Source of the DNA: Branchiostoma floridae
Lineage: Eukaryota > Chordata > Leptocardii > Amphioxiformes > Branchiostomatidae
Direction: 5' to 3'
Assembly (NCBI RefSeq): GCF_000003815.2
Contig: NC_049985.1
Span: 13,893,185 to 13,957,184, forward strand
DNA length: 64,000 nucleotides
This document shows positions 25,544-39,300 of this stretch, in pieces (the first letter of the stretch is position 1; each line of letters starts with the position of its first letter). The notes under the pieces are model-generated. The model had not been told where the DNA came from. It did not search any database and saw only the letters and a list, made by a program, of their open reading frames with translations. The position numbers and the translations under genes are program-made.

Positions 25544-27289
25544 TACATCAAAATCTCACTCAATGGAGAAAAGCTAACTTGTCCGATCGGGCAAGTGGGG
25601 AAGGACATGCACTTGCCCGATTGGCATTTTCACTTGCCCGGAACTATAGGGCTAGTGGACTTGTTTATCCCTGTCCTGGCAGCAAGATATTTTGTAACAC
25701 AGACGAGTAGTAGTACAGACTGCCCGTAACAACGTTTTGAAGATATTTGGTTTTATGCTACTTACACCACACAGACAAAGCCTAAGCTTTGTGTTTGTGG
25801 TCCTCTTGCGGTTTAGATACGATCAATGCCATAAACATATTGCAAGTAGAAATAGGATATGCAACATGAAAGTGGTTTCCACTTCTATAGTATTTTTGAA
25901 ACATCGGTATCTATATAGCTGGTATAACCGCTGTTCTGCATAACACACCAGCTTTACAGGCACACGGCGAGGCAGTAGCTGGGTATATTACACCAAACAA
26001 CCCGTCACAGATAACAGAAATGATTGATTTTGGAAGATGTTTAGTGTTGAGCTATGATTTCCTTTCCCTTGCCTTCCTTCCAACTGTCTGGAGCTGCTGT
26101 GTTTCAAAATGTACCAAATGTTCATAAGTTCCCATGTCAGGAAGTTTGGAATAAATCCTTTGACCTAGTTTCTCAAACCGCAAATTATAAATGACTCAAT
26201 GGGTTTTTAGAATTCAATACTAGACATTAGAAAGGGATCATTGTGATTATAGCAGTAGAGAAGAAAATCCTTTTTCTGATTCAGGAATTTGCAGGTGCCA
26301 GTAGTGACAGGTCCTTGTAGGCTAGAGAATACATTTATGGCTTTGAAGCTTTCATACTTTTCCAAGAAAGTGCATTAAGTTGTTCTTAACTGGTACTTTT
26401 GATGGAGGAGTTTTTACTTAAAGCATGAAGTCTCCATCAATATCAATTCCTTGCATGTGTATTAGATGGAGGGAAGCCAAAAAAACTGTACCTTACAAGT
26501 ATGTATATACAATGCAATATCATTTTTTGTTTAAAGTTTGATGCTGCATTAGGAGACACCAATTTTATTTGTTGCTTCTCGGATTCGCCTCTCTATTTTA
26601 TGTCATTTTAAAAAGAAAAAAGAAATTAAGTCCCAAGAAAAAATAATACATATTTTGCTTACAAACCTGTAAATATTGCCATTCAGAGACAAATACACTT
26701 AATTTCAGTCTAAAAACAATGCTTTTTATTCAGATCATCAGTAACAGATCAATGAAAGGGATTCATTGCATAAAATGTGTCATTAAACTCCTCAGACTGT
26801 TGTTTTTTGGTATTATCTAAGCCATATATCTTCACTCCAGACCTTTTGAAAACAGTTTTTTTTAACCTGCAAGTCCAACTTGTTTCTGAAAGAATCCAAG
26901 AAGTAACAATAAATTTGGTATGGCCTTAGCTATTCTTTTTAAATTTGTTTTTGTAACAAGGCATTTGTATGGTTCCTGAAAGAACTTCTGGTATAAGATT
27001 GATGTTACTGAGAAGAAAAAGCCCATCTGCAAGAAATCAACTTGGAATCGTTACACAGATCATGACTTGTGACTTCCCGCTCATGGAACGCACTTGTCTC
27101 CCAGTGCAATCACAGCTCCAAAGCATCCAACATGTTGTTACAGGATCTGAACACCCTTAAACAGTGTTATCTGGCCTGTAATCCTTCATGTTGATATACA
27201 GGCTACAAAGAGGTAGATAAATCTGTATCTTCCAGGTCAATGTAGCAACAGCAATGGTTGTAAAGATTATTGTTCTGTCTTCCCTGCAG

Positions 27290-27345
27290 ACGTTTTGCCG
27301 TGCCCTTATCTTGCTGCGCAACAAGAGCCTGATCTCACCAACAAG
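27290..27345 (+). CDS. SDAD1: SDAD1 exon (first seen; numbered 1 here)
   Basis: Encodes [18 protein letters not shown] plus two bases of a Ser codon. The acceptor is ...TTCCCTGCAG and the donor is AG|GTAAAG, phase 2. It belongs to the helical N-terminal half of the Sda1 family; human has [12 protein letters not shown] here. The preceding exon should end in a phase-0 intron and encode something like 'VLDPDLRM', which I could not find upstream. Confidence 0.95.
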
Positions 27346-30300
27346 GTAAAGTTTCACTACTTCCTGTCTATCAGAAATAATGTCAGCAACCACTTTGCTT
27401 GATTGATGAATATAGATTGCTTGATGTACATGTATTTATCATGTAAACAAAAATGCAGTGAACAGATCGAGAGCAGATTATTTTTGGACAGACAAGAGCA
27501 CTTTGGACTAATGATTCTGAGCTTCAAGTCTGATATTTTGTGAAAAACATAATGATGACGCAGGTTTCTCTTTTACAGTAGATCTAGATGGATGCAGATT
27601 AAGATTTTGCTGAATAAGCAAAATACCTTCAAGTGAAAATGTAACATTAGAAAAATCCATACACTCATGTATAGTAGTTGACCAATGCATGCCCAGCATG
27701 CCAACTTCTTTTTTTCCCTTAACATATTCCTGGTGTGTTCTTTTTATTTTGTCTTGTTCTTATCTTCTGTCAGAAACCAATCAGAGCTTAGAACTGCATT
27801 GAACCAACCAGAGCTGCATCAGTATATAAGCTTTATAGATATGAACAATTTCAGGTTTGCATTAGCAAAACCTGTTTGGCATTTTGTTTTGATCGCACAC
27901 AATGATATGGGGTGAACCTAATGGTGTAATAAAATCTTGTTAATGACCTGGTTCAAAACCAAGATGTAGAGTGGTACTTTCTTTTTTGTACCGCACACAA
28001 TTCTATAGGGCGAGCCTAATTTTTCTTTTTTTCTCTTCTTTCTCTCTCAAATGTATGCATGTAGGGTACATGATCACGTGTCCATTATATTCCTCCTTGC
28101 TTCATTACTAATGCAAGATCTTATCAAATTTAAGTTATTTCTCTGACAAAACTATGGCACAAATATGGAAAAAAGCCCTGGGCCATCAATGGATATCAAT
28201 TTAGTACAGATTTTCACAATCACTTAGTTTAACTAGGAACCAAACATCATCAAGAAAGTGGTAAAAACAGTCCCCAGGGATCCCTCACATAATCTATCGT
28301 CTGAAGGTATCAGACATTATTGATCTGAGTGGCTCCTATCCTCACCCATGTGGCACCAGGATGCTTTCAGGGCATGGCCATATGTTAACTGTTATCCGCT
28401 TCAATTAAGCAGATATTTTTGGCCCATGATGCCACAACAGTCCCTGGTTCTTTTCTCATCCGTCTCCAGGTTTGTTTTGGACATAGACAGATGTACATGT
28501 AAACATTACCCAATATGTGGCAAGATGACTCTGGGAGATTATGTGCTTCTGCAAATTCGGATGGGAGTTATACACATTTCTGTCATTATTACAAATATGT
28601 TTGCATAAGTAATATCATATGTTACCTGTCAAATTCACTCAAATTTCATAATTATAAGTGTATTTTTGATTGATAGGAATGATCACACATCATGAATAAG
28701 ATGAGCCAGGCCAGTTTACTCAGCAACTTTATCGAGCTAGGGATTTGCAGTTTCTGAGTTTCTGTAACTTTCAATGGCATGGTTTGACTTTGGTTTGAGT
28801 AGGAATATCTTAAATGAAGTGTCATTTTACAACATTCTGTATACTTGCTGTACCAAGTTGATGTTTGAATAGCAAGATTTATTTATCTACTGAATGTTTT
28901 AGTATATTCATTGCACATGTGACATCTTAAACTATGTAGTCTGGTGGCTAGTTAACCTAGAAGTGTTGTCTCTTCAGAAGTCAACTGGGTAACTCTTAAG
29001 TTTCATTATATCACCACAATTCATCCAGAGTTTCTCACCTGAGGCTGGTTTCTTGCTAACAGACAGCAGAACATTCATGACTTTGTTGTGATATAGAGAC
29101 ATGTTCTTGTAGATATATGTACATTTGTATTTTTGAGACTATGGAAAAACAGTTAAGTGACTTATAACTATGACAGGTAGAGGCAATATATACTAAATGT
29201 GCTTAAAGAGCCATATCTTCATAACTTCCGTAATTCTAAAAAGGAATTCGAAGGGGAAAGTTAGTACTATGTACTGTACCAGGAAACAAGATTTTACCCT
29301 ATCGATTGGTGACACTGTTACTAGATTAGGCAGATTAGGAAACAGTTTGCCCAGATTTGCAAAATAGGAACCACATCAACATGATTAGCATAAGTGCAGA
29401 AACATGTCACAAACCTGACAAACGTCTGCAGCGCTCTGATCACAAAATACCTGCGGCCTTTGCAGCAGATGCCAGCGTTTATGATGGCCTGATGAAAGCT
29501 GTGATAGTCCTGGAGTTATGGTTTCATCAACAGGTGTTTCATGCAATCCAGCCTGCACTCATTTGCATATTGATTTTCCGGTATCTCTTCTCCTCACTTG
29601 TTGTTGGTGACAGATTTTACAATAAAGGGAGAGTTTTGACATCACAAAACAGCATCTGATTTCAATAGTATCTTTTATCATGGCAGGTTACAGAAGAAGA
29701 AAAATTTATTTTACATGCTATCATGTCAAGTAACAAAAAATGACCCTGAAATTTGAATGTCCTACATGTATTGGATGATGGCTAACAGACTCTGTCTCTC
29801 AGGAACCAAAATATCATAAACAATTCATAGCGATTTTGTTCCCTTCTCCCCTGAGTGTTCATGTCCTTTACATTACATCAGTAGCAATAGCTGCAACAAG
29901 TAGTAATCACAGTTTATGCCCCACCTGCACCCATGGGCTTTTAGATTTTTATTCAGTGACCTTGCTTTATTGTCTGAGGATCAGTGTTGCATTTGCTAAA
30001 CACGTCCTAATATCCTGTTCCCTATTATTCCAAGAATCCGACCATTAGTAATGTTTCATCCCCATGTACACAAAAAAACGCAGAAATTTCATTTAATGGA
30101 ACCTTTCTCCAATGCTTGTGAGGTATCGTGAAAAATGATGGAATACGAGCAGTAGACTTTCTAACTGTTTTCTTCAGATTGAGTATATAGTGGGAAAGTT
30201 GTCCCATTAGTGAAAAGATATGGTGATGATCTTTGTTGCCCCATTTTCGATTGACCAAGGCATTCAGATTTTCAGATGATGAACCAAGGGATCGCAGTTA

Positions 30301-33300
30301 TCTTTCAGAACAGGAGTGCTATACACAAGATTTGATATTGATTAAAAAGATGTATTTTATCTTAGTGGCAAAAAAACCTAAACCTAAGCTGTTGCTTTGA
30401 AAGGAAAATTTATTATTTAGATTTTACTACATGTACCTGACATGTGATGATAAAATTGCATACTTCACAAGAAAGGTACATGTAGGTCAACAATCTAAGA
30501 CTTTTACTCCAGCATACAGTCGATCGTTTGCCCCATTTCTTTCTGTCAGATTGCTTCTGCCCTACTTTTGGAACCCATTTACATTGGGTTTTTTTTCTTG
30601 TCATTCTACATTATGTTTAGGATATTATTTTAGAGATAATCATTGTACCTGCCAAGGCTAGTTTCAACAAAATGTGAATTTTTCTTACAACATTAAAATG
30701 TACAAGATGACACTCTTATACATGTAGCCATGCTAAACTGTGTGAGCATTTTAATGACTAATTGATTTTTTTAACATTCTGAAAAAGTTGCCAGGAAAGT
30801 CACCAGGGCATTCTAAATTAATATTGGCCATTGTCCCTCCAATACCTACCCTCACCAAATATTACCACAATTTCATCCAGAGTTTCTTACATTTTTTTGT
30901 CTGGAACACAGACAAACAGACACACCAAAAACAATCCCTCTATTTTTCTCAGAGGTAAGAAAGGCTGCCGGTAGCATATCACGTAGAAAGAATATGTAAT
31001 TACTTTTTGAATGATAGGACGGAATTGATTTTTCCCCATGAAATGTGACCCATTGATTTTGTGACCCGTGTGCATGTTGTCTTGGTTAACTTATGTCTTG
31101 CTGACACTGCACCCAATGCATAACCTATTTGTATGGATGAGAAGACACAGATTCAATCATAATGTTTTATCTCATTGCTGTTTCTCTATTTCCCTGTAGC
31201 CTTCTTGAGTTGTTCTTCGAGTTGTTCCGCTGTCAAGACAAGCTCCTTCGGAAGGTAGGTATCTCAGAAGAAAAATTTCCTAAAATGTGAAGAATTGTTC
31301 TGTAGTTAGTGTCATGAACACATAAAAATGTTGATCTGTGGTGATAGCAAGAGGATGACAACATTTTATTGAGAACAAGAAGTGACACACTCATACATGC
31401 AACACCCATTAGGACTCAATTTGTGATACCAGGGCTCAAAATACTTTTTTCTGCATACCTGCACTGGTGCAGGTAACATTGAAAATTACCTGCACCAGAC
31501 AAATTTTACCTGCACCACTCTTAATGCAGGAAGTATGGATCATGCTAAAATTGTTCAGGAACAATTGCTATTTTTTTTATTTTATACTTTATAGGTAGTA
31601 ACTTTCAATGCAGCTAATAACATTTATGTATAAAACACCAGAAATACCTGCGCAGCTCCAATTTCACCTGCACTAACCTTCATATGCAGGTGGTATTTCA
31701 AGCCCTGTGAGATACCCACTGAAGTATGCAGTTCTTGCCTGGCACAGTTTCTATTTCCTAGTACATGTAGTGGGTATGTTGTTCAATGGTAATCCAGAAT
31801 CCTTTAGTGATATAACTTATGTTTTAACTTTAAATATACAAGGAAAGTTTAAGTGAATGTTTAACCATACCTAAAATTTTCAACATAGCTGCAGAATTCC
31901 ATGAAGTTTTTGATCCTCCATTCCTGTTTGACGTCTCAGACGTCATGATCTGAGGCTCATGACCCTACCCACACATTTGCTGGCCCTGTTATCTCAGCAT
32001 GGGAACACACGGAAACAGATGACTTATATGTACGTCATGCCCAGGCTTGGCAATGGCAATTGCATGATGTTCTGATGTTTTGAAGTACAAGAGATCAATG
32101 CAAGATCTTGTGGAACTACTAATGCGCACTTTGCTGAATACGCCTAACAGTGAAATAGTCTTCTGCTGAAGACAGTGTTTTTATAAGAGTGTGCTTTTGT
32201 CCTTCGTGCTCGTATATGACATTTCTGGATTATACGTCTAGTTCTGTGGGTTGTTAGACTGCTGACATATCTTGACCAGGAAGAATCATGAAAAAGGGAG
32301 TAATCATCTAACAACCAGTGGTTACACGTTTGCTCATCCTTGCTGTTGGTTGATTCACAAGCTAAACCTGTTATATGTGATTTGGACAGTCAAATGTGGA
32401 ATATTCACTCCACCATTGGATCATCTTGGATTGGCCTGTTCAATACTTGCGCCTTTCTAAAGAATACCTCATGCCTACGGGTGGGTCCAAAGGATCTGGT
32501 CCAGGTCCGGACCTGAACCTAATTGTTTGTGAATGGACAATACAAAAAGCAATGTTCCAATTAGCTACAAAGCAATCTGTTTGGTGGAGTATTCATTCTT
32601 CACGTAAAGAACGCTAACTGTCTCTGTTAGCTTAGACCAAGTTTGATTGTAGAAACGTCATAAAAATGACTATCAACTCTCCTCTACTTCGCTCTTGCTA
32701 TTTTCTTGGACCCATAAGCCTCAAAACATGTAATGCCGGTATATTCTGTATATTCTAATCAGTCCAACATCCAGTCCACTGTTTTTTCTGGACCAGTCAA
32801 TACACCGGATAGTGAGTGAGTGTGTATGTGTCCAATGAGAAAAAAACAGTTTTGTACCGGTACCCGGTGTACTGGTACATCTCAACTCATGACACAACTT
32901 TTGGTACCCAGTCTTATGACAGTTCTTCATAATATGCCTCGAATTTTCTTAGAAGAGCCTTTTTGCACCCAGGTAGGGATAGATTCATCAGTGACATTTT
33001 GATGCTTTCTATCTATAAATGACTTGGAATAACCTCAGTGTTACCACAGGTGGGTGTTATACCACAAACCTTTTTATGAGAAGCGAACTACAGGGAAATT
33101 GAAATGTCTCAAGATAGGCTTTTCCCTAAATGGCCTTCCTTTGACGCATTTCCAAATGACAGATGTGAAAGAAATAACAGCAAAAAGGCCATCGTTCCCA
33201 GTACTGTCAATGCTAATTCAGGTGCCTGTCAGGAGATAGATGGATGGGTGCAACTTGGGGAACCTGTTGACATTGTTCTGATTGATGGTTGCTTTAAATC

Positions 33301-36300
33301 ACACAGAGGCTGCACTGTAAGTTAAAGCTGGCATCTGCCTTCTTATCAGTCCATGCCAATGCTGTAGGATAGTTCATATCCATTAATGTCAGCCAATTTG
33401 CAATCAATATTGTTTCCATCTCATCCACCGATGGGATAACATGATTGCTCTAACTCTACTCTAAGAGTATTGCTCTAACTGTACTTAAAGTCTGATTGAT
33501 ATATTCGAAGAATTATCTCTGAAAGATTTACCTGGTAGTTTACCCTTGGTGCTGACCTGCCTTCATGTTAGAATTACAGCCTCCCACACTTACAGCACAC
33601 TTCCTGTACAGAGAAAGCAGAACTCCAACTTAAAAGTGATAGGTCAATGATATTCAAAACTACATCAAGAAGCAAACACATCTGGCAGTTGTGTCCTTGG
33701 TGCTGAATTGCCTTCCGGAAAAATGCAGCCTCTGACATTTTAGGACATTCTTGTTGCTCTATTCAGAACCAAAATTGTTTTCTAGTCATCAGCCTAGCAC
33801 TCCAAAGGAACAAGAAAACACGGCTCCAACATTTATGTCATAGGTCAATGATATTCAAAGCTTCATAACCTTGAAAACTAATGTTTTTGACAGTTTTATC
33901 CTTGGTGTTGATTTGCCTTCATTTAAGAATGCAACCTCTGACATTCTAGTTACTACTTGATATTAGGCAAATTGGAACCAGAATTGCTTCCAATCCATCA
34001 ATCTAGCATATCAAAGGGGATGTAACAAAATATTGTCCCAACCTTTACGTCATAGATCAATGATATTCTAACCCATACCAAGAAAAAGAAAGGTTTGCAA
34101 TGAAAGTTCCTCCCTCAAAAGGCTAGTTACAAGGCTAGTGCGTATTGATCACCAAATGGTAATTGGGCATTTCTGGCTACTTGTCAGTCCAACCAATGAA
34201 ATAGATTTTTGTATGACAGTGTTTGTCCTCAGTACAGAATGACCTCCAGTTACAGAGTGAAACAAACAGTAAAGGTTTTATTTATTTCAATGCTGTCATG
34301 CTTGTGATGATATTCAAAATGGTTTGGCACAGGAGTGTTTCCCATCCATAATACATAGGGGGTGGAGGCTGAAAAAGAGCAATTTTTGAAAGTCTGGCCA
34401 AAAGAGATACCTACCAGTTTATTTGTCTGACCAAAGTGTGTCATCCATGCCAAAGCAAATCATTCCATACAATCGAGTAAAAATATGAAGTTGGAGACTT
34501 TCAAAAAGATGTATTTTGTGTAATACGTTTTTTTTTTAATAAAACATACCCTATCCTATTTGAGAGGCTTTATTTTTCTTGAAATACCTTTTCTTGAGTT
34601 TTCTTGAATTTCAGTGATTTGAAAAATTCCTAAAAATTTGGAATTAACCTTTTGCCTTTCTGCGCTGGACTGTATCATGCATGGAGAGGAGATATCATTT
34701 CCTGCTATCCACTGAAGCTTTTAGGTTAACCAGGTTTGAAAAGGTCAATAGTATGGATTCAGGTGCTCGTAACTCAATCACTGTTGGTGGAGAATGTCAG
34801 ATCTGCCCAAGTTAAGGCACAGGACCATTACTCAAGGCCTTGACCTATGAAATGCAAACTGGCAACAATACTTTCATCTTACTTACGGTCAGAATAGCCG
34901 CTGTTTATTGAATGTCATTTACAGAACAAGTAGAAAACTTTTTTATTTGCATGTTCAGATTTATCTGCATCTTACTTTGCTTGATGGGATCTGAGAAGTA
35001 ACCAATTTTTCTATGTAATTATCTGGGAAGCCTCTAATACTAGCTCACCGCTGTCCACAATATTTGCAGTTTAAAACCAATGTTCATCGACTTGATATTC
35101 CCAAGGAGGTTAAAGAACTCTTTCTTTAACCTCTTTGATATTCCTTAATTTACCATGTTTCTAAGTACAGCGGATATGGGTAACCGTGTGAACTAGCATT
35201 ACTCCCTAGACTAGGTACTCCTGCTTTCTGTCTTGTTTTTTTTTTGCCTTTCCTTTCTTTTTTACCTCACATTTTGTTTGATGATGAAAAGAAATCTATT
35301 GATGAACAAAGCTTTGATTGCATGAACCTGCACATGATGTCCTTTGTTCTTTGTTTTCAAGTCTAAGCACATTATACAAACATGTTCAATACAACTGACC
35401 TCTGATTTAGGTCACAGGAAAGGTTTAGACTCCATGATGCTACTGTGCAATCAACCACAGATTATAAATTACCAGGATTGCCCATATCGTTACATCAAAG
35501 AAGCTCTGCAAGGGCACCTAATTATCCTATGTGTAATTTATAGGAACTTTCAATGCGAATAGACATCATCAATCATTGGGTTTTCCACTCTAAGAATCAA
35601 AGTTCCAGCATAAACTTTGGGTTTTCCACTCTAAGAATGAAAGTTCCAGCATAAACTTTGTTCAAGCATAAACTTTGTTCAACAATTCAGACATGATTCG
35701 CAGAATCAGATATTAAACCAGTGTAGCCTAGGAAGATTGAGTATGATAGCCTATGAACCTATAATTCATGGTCGTTTGGATATCCCATAAAGAAATGCAT
35801 CATTTTTGGTGGCTGTGTTCTTATGTTGATGTCAAACTTACCATCAACTATTTTATTGCTGCCCAAATTGTTATTTTTTATCTTAGTTTCAATTATAATG
35901 GTCAATAATCAAAATTCAAGTTTAATAGATTCAGCTGTCAACAGCTTCAAAAGATTTCTAATGGGAGACAAACACTGATATCTGGAAAAGGTAATATTGT
36001 GAAAAACAAACAACGGTTACCCATGTGCCCATGTCAGCATAATTCGTACAGTATATTGCAAACAGGCTAGACTTTGGTGTTAATCAGTATTGTTTGCTAG
36101 AAAGAATCTACACAAATTCTCCAGGTTTTATAATTGTAGAGTTTTGTGTAAAACAGAATGAATGTGTCCAAGTCAAACAAGTTTTGAGATGAAGACCAAA
36201 AGTTGTATCATGAATTAAAGCAAGGAATCAAAATCAGTCCTTTATAAGATTAGCTTTGTGGTGAGCCTCATACAATGTAGTTTAGCAACAGCATCAGACC

Positions 36301-39300
36301 CGTATGGTGTTTGAAGCTGAGTTTCTTTTGAAGTCTTCTGTCTTCATGTGTCCAGTGTCAAATCCTATTATACAGATATTTGTCTTAACAGAACGTCTTA
36401 TTTCATCCTCTAGATATGATTTCATTTGAAAAGAAGCTTTGTAAGTTCATCCTTTACTTCATTATAGACCTATTCCACATCAAACAACCAACAAATTAAG
36501 TTTTCTCTGGGTAACAGGATGTGAAAAATGTCTAGAAGGAAGCCTTGAGGTAGTATATGCTGCCTTTGAAATACATATTCTAACTTAAAGTTAGTTTACA
36601 GTGAAATTATCGCTACAAACAGAAAATGCACACTCAGTCAAACTTTGAAAAGATTTGGAGTCTCTATTTAATTAAACCTATATTGTATCGCAAGTGATAA
36701 GCTTATAATAACTTCAAGTTGAAATAATTGTATGTAACACTGGATCAAAGAACTAGTAGATTATTGTGTTTTTTTTCTCAGGTGTTTAATCTGTTGTTTT
36801 GCTGGGTTTAAACTTCTACAAATGCTTTGAATGAATAAGAGACAAGGACAAGGACCATACACAATGTATGTACTATCAGGGCTCAAAATACTTTTTTTCT
36901 GCATACCTGCACTGGTGCAGGTAACATTGAAAATGACCTGCACCAGACAAATTTTACCTGCACCACTCTGAATTTAGGAAGTATGGATCATACTAAATTG
37001 TTGAAGAACCGCTGCTATTATTTTCCTTTTTAACTTGATAGTCAGCAACAGTCAATGCAGCTAATGACAATCTACCAACACCTACATCATAAGACATTTA
37101 TGTATGAAACCCATTACAAGGACCAGTGCAGGTTATAGGTGCAGGTAGACACCAGAAATATCTGCTCAACTCTAATTTCACGTGCACTAACCTGCATATG
37201 CAGGTCGTATTTCGAGTCTTGCACTTAAACTGGTATCCTTGCATTATTGTTACTGCTGAAAACAGAATATTTCACATTCATCTTTTACCCAGTTTGGTAG
37301 TTTGAAAATACTTCATCCATGTCTTAACCTTAATTTCCCCCATCTAAGAATATTAGCAAGGGTGTCTAAATCTAAAGAGTGCTGCCTTCAGATGAATACA
37401 AAGTTTTCTTGGATATTATGAAAGCATCAAAGCTGCATCCACATCTGGCTCGACATGTACATAATTCGTATTTCATTGAAGGCAGTTTTTACTGCTAATT
37501 AGTGGTAATAAAACAAGATATGTGACTTCATAGACATTTAGCCTAAGTGAGAAGTCCTTCGGTCTGTAACATAAAACATAGTTTTTACATATTTCTTGGA
37601 AACCAATAAGACTTGATGAACTGACCTCCGGAAAAAAGACTTCCCTTGTACGGAATACTCTGTAATTTACACTTTATTATAGGGCTGTCCTGCATAAAAC
37701 TTTCCAATTATTGGATTTATCAACTTCAAAGAAAGGCACATGAAACAGTTCTCTCCTAGTAGCAAGATGCCTACATGTCTACAAGGAAGCTTTGAAGCAG
37801 GAGATAAATCCTGCCTTTGAAATTTTGTTGTATTCTGCTTGTGAAATCGGAATGTTTTACATGTAGAAAAGGTCACACCTTGTTTGGTACGATTTTGTAG
37901 ATACTCTCTCCCCATCCATAGTCTGTAGAACTCATTCTGACAAGCATCCAAAATCAATGTTGGAATAGGAGGGCACTTGGAGAGTGCTTCAGATCTACAC
38001 TTCATGAGGGTATCAAAGCTGTACCCATGTACTGCTCTACCTTAGTTTGCATTTCATTGAACTGAAGTTTCAACTTCGGAACACTGAAAGGAGCGCAAAT
38101 ATAGCCTTTGTTATTGTTCTATTCATGCTTGGCAAAGAAGATATGCTTTGGTGAGCAGTGCCTCCCATATCTTTGTTTGGATATGATTATGCCGTATATC
38201 AGAAAACAACACAGGAAAACTGGTCATGATTTTTCTTTCGTATTAAAATCTATGTTCAATGTGGTTTTTGTATTCTTTTTCAGACCCTGTTCACGCACAT
38301 AGTGACGGATATCAAGAACATCAATGCAAAGCACAAGGATAACAAACTCAATACGGTACGTTTTCTCTTAATTTAACATCTTATCTAAAGGTGTAAGTAC
38401 TGCCATTAGTACACATCAGTTATTGTGTTGTTACCGTTCATATGCATGGGGGTGATGCATTCTCTCAACAGAAATCTATCCTGCTCGTTTGGAAACCCAG
38501 TAGATCTGGCTGAATGTTTTGTAGTGTCTTCCTGTGGGAATGCATTGCTAAGGGCCTCAGTATCTAAGGGATGGCACATGTAAATCCCTTCACTCTCAGC
38601 GTTATCTACCCCGCTCATAGCTGTATCCTGTCAAAAATAGGCGAAAAGTCACTTGAGATCGGACAGTGTTTGGCTATTCCATGAAAAATATTCTCCTTTC
38701 AAGTTTAAGTTAGAAATATGGAGAGAGGGTTCTCTGTATTTACCAGTTGCAGAAGTTGGCTTCTTTGACATCAGAACATGACACTTTTTACTGTGATGTT
38801 GAATTCTTTTGATAAGCATGTCTAACTTACATGTACATGGAAGAAGGCATCATATCTTTGTGACTTAAAATGATTTGCTGAACAGATGCTTTTAGTGTCT
38901 TGCTGCTTTATTCTCTTTCTATCATTTATCTAAGATTAACTTTTGCTACATGATATACAAACTTTTTTATGTAGATATTTTGATGCTATTAACATGTTGA
39001 CTATAAATGGATTTTATCTCTATGGAGAGAGAACTAAAGGACAATACAGTCTGATTTGTTATGATCAGAAATTCATCTCATATTCCAGGCTCATTTTTAA
39101 CAATGAAATATCACTTCTCTAGATTACACATTTATGTAGCAAAATTGCCTGATTCTTGGGAAAATGCCAAATCTTTTAGAATCAGTAGTGATGAGTGATA
39201 GCTTGATATTCATCACTGGCGTGGACGGGATAGAGATTGATATTTTAGAGATTAATATTTGGGCCATGAATTCAACATTTATGAGACGTATGATGTGGTG

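Larger units (their letters stand above)
7086..27289. other. Non-coding DNA rich in repeats, no gene seen
   Basis: 20 kb without a recognisable exon. It holds the repeats listed separately: 7115-7385, 10460-10654, 11826-11966, 12572-12713, 14150-14380, 14398-14606, 14945-15175, SINE 15600-15791, 22240-22395, transposon A 24648-25543, and AT/CA microsatellites. The missing N-terminal SDAD1 exons could be here as small exons I failed to see, but more likely lie before position 1. Confidence 0.55.
27346..31199 (+). other. SDAD1: SDAD1 intron 1 (3854 bp)
   Basis: Phase 2, GT-AG. It contains the second CCAAT-bearing dispersed repeat (27735-27930, partial tail to 28030) and two short dispersed repeats (29009-29070, 30852-30926). 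I saw no coding sequence. Confidence 0.85.
31255..38283 (+). other. SDAD1: SDAD1 intron 2 (7029 bp)
   Basis: Phase 0, GT-AG. It holds two hAT-like elements (31430-31707, 36877-37221), an inverted dispersed repeat (32485-32735), an open exon-like stretch (33104-33325), a three-unit tandem array (33530-34085), a foldback repeat (35036-35200) and a 41-bp tandem duplication (35578-35659). Segments around 36515-36590 and 37250-37500 look like a degenerate duplicate of 37757-38080. Confidence 0.85.

Noticed and set aside
33530-34085. Spaced repeats that could suggest a CRISPR-like array.
   Set aside because: Units are long, diverged and tandem in a eukaryotic intron; there are no constant short repeats with unique spacers.
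39188-39193. TGATGA in intron 3 as a possible C/D snoRNA box (ribosome-biogenesis genes often host snoRNAs).
   Set aside because: No CTGA box at suitable distance and no terminal stem.
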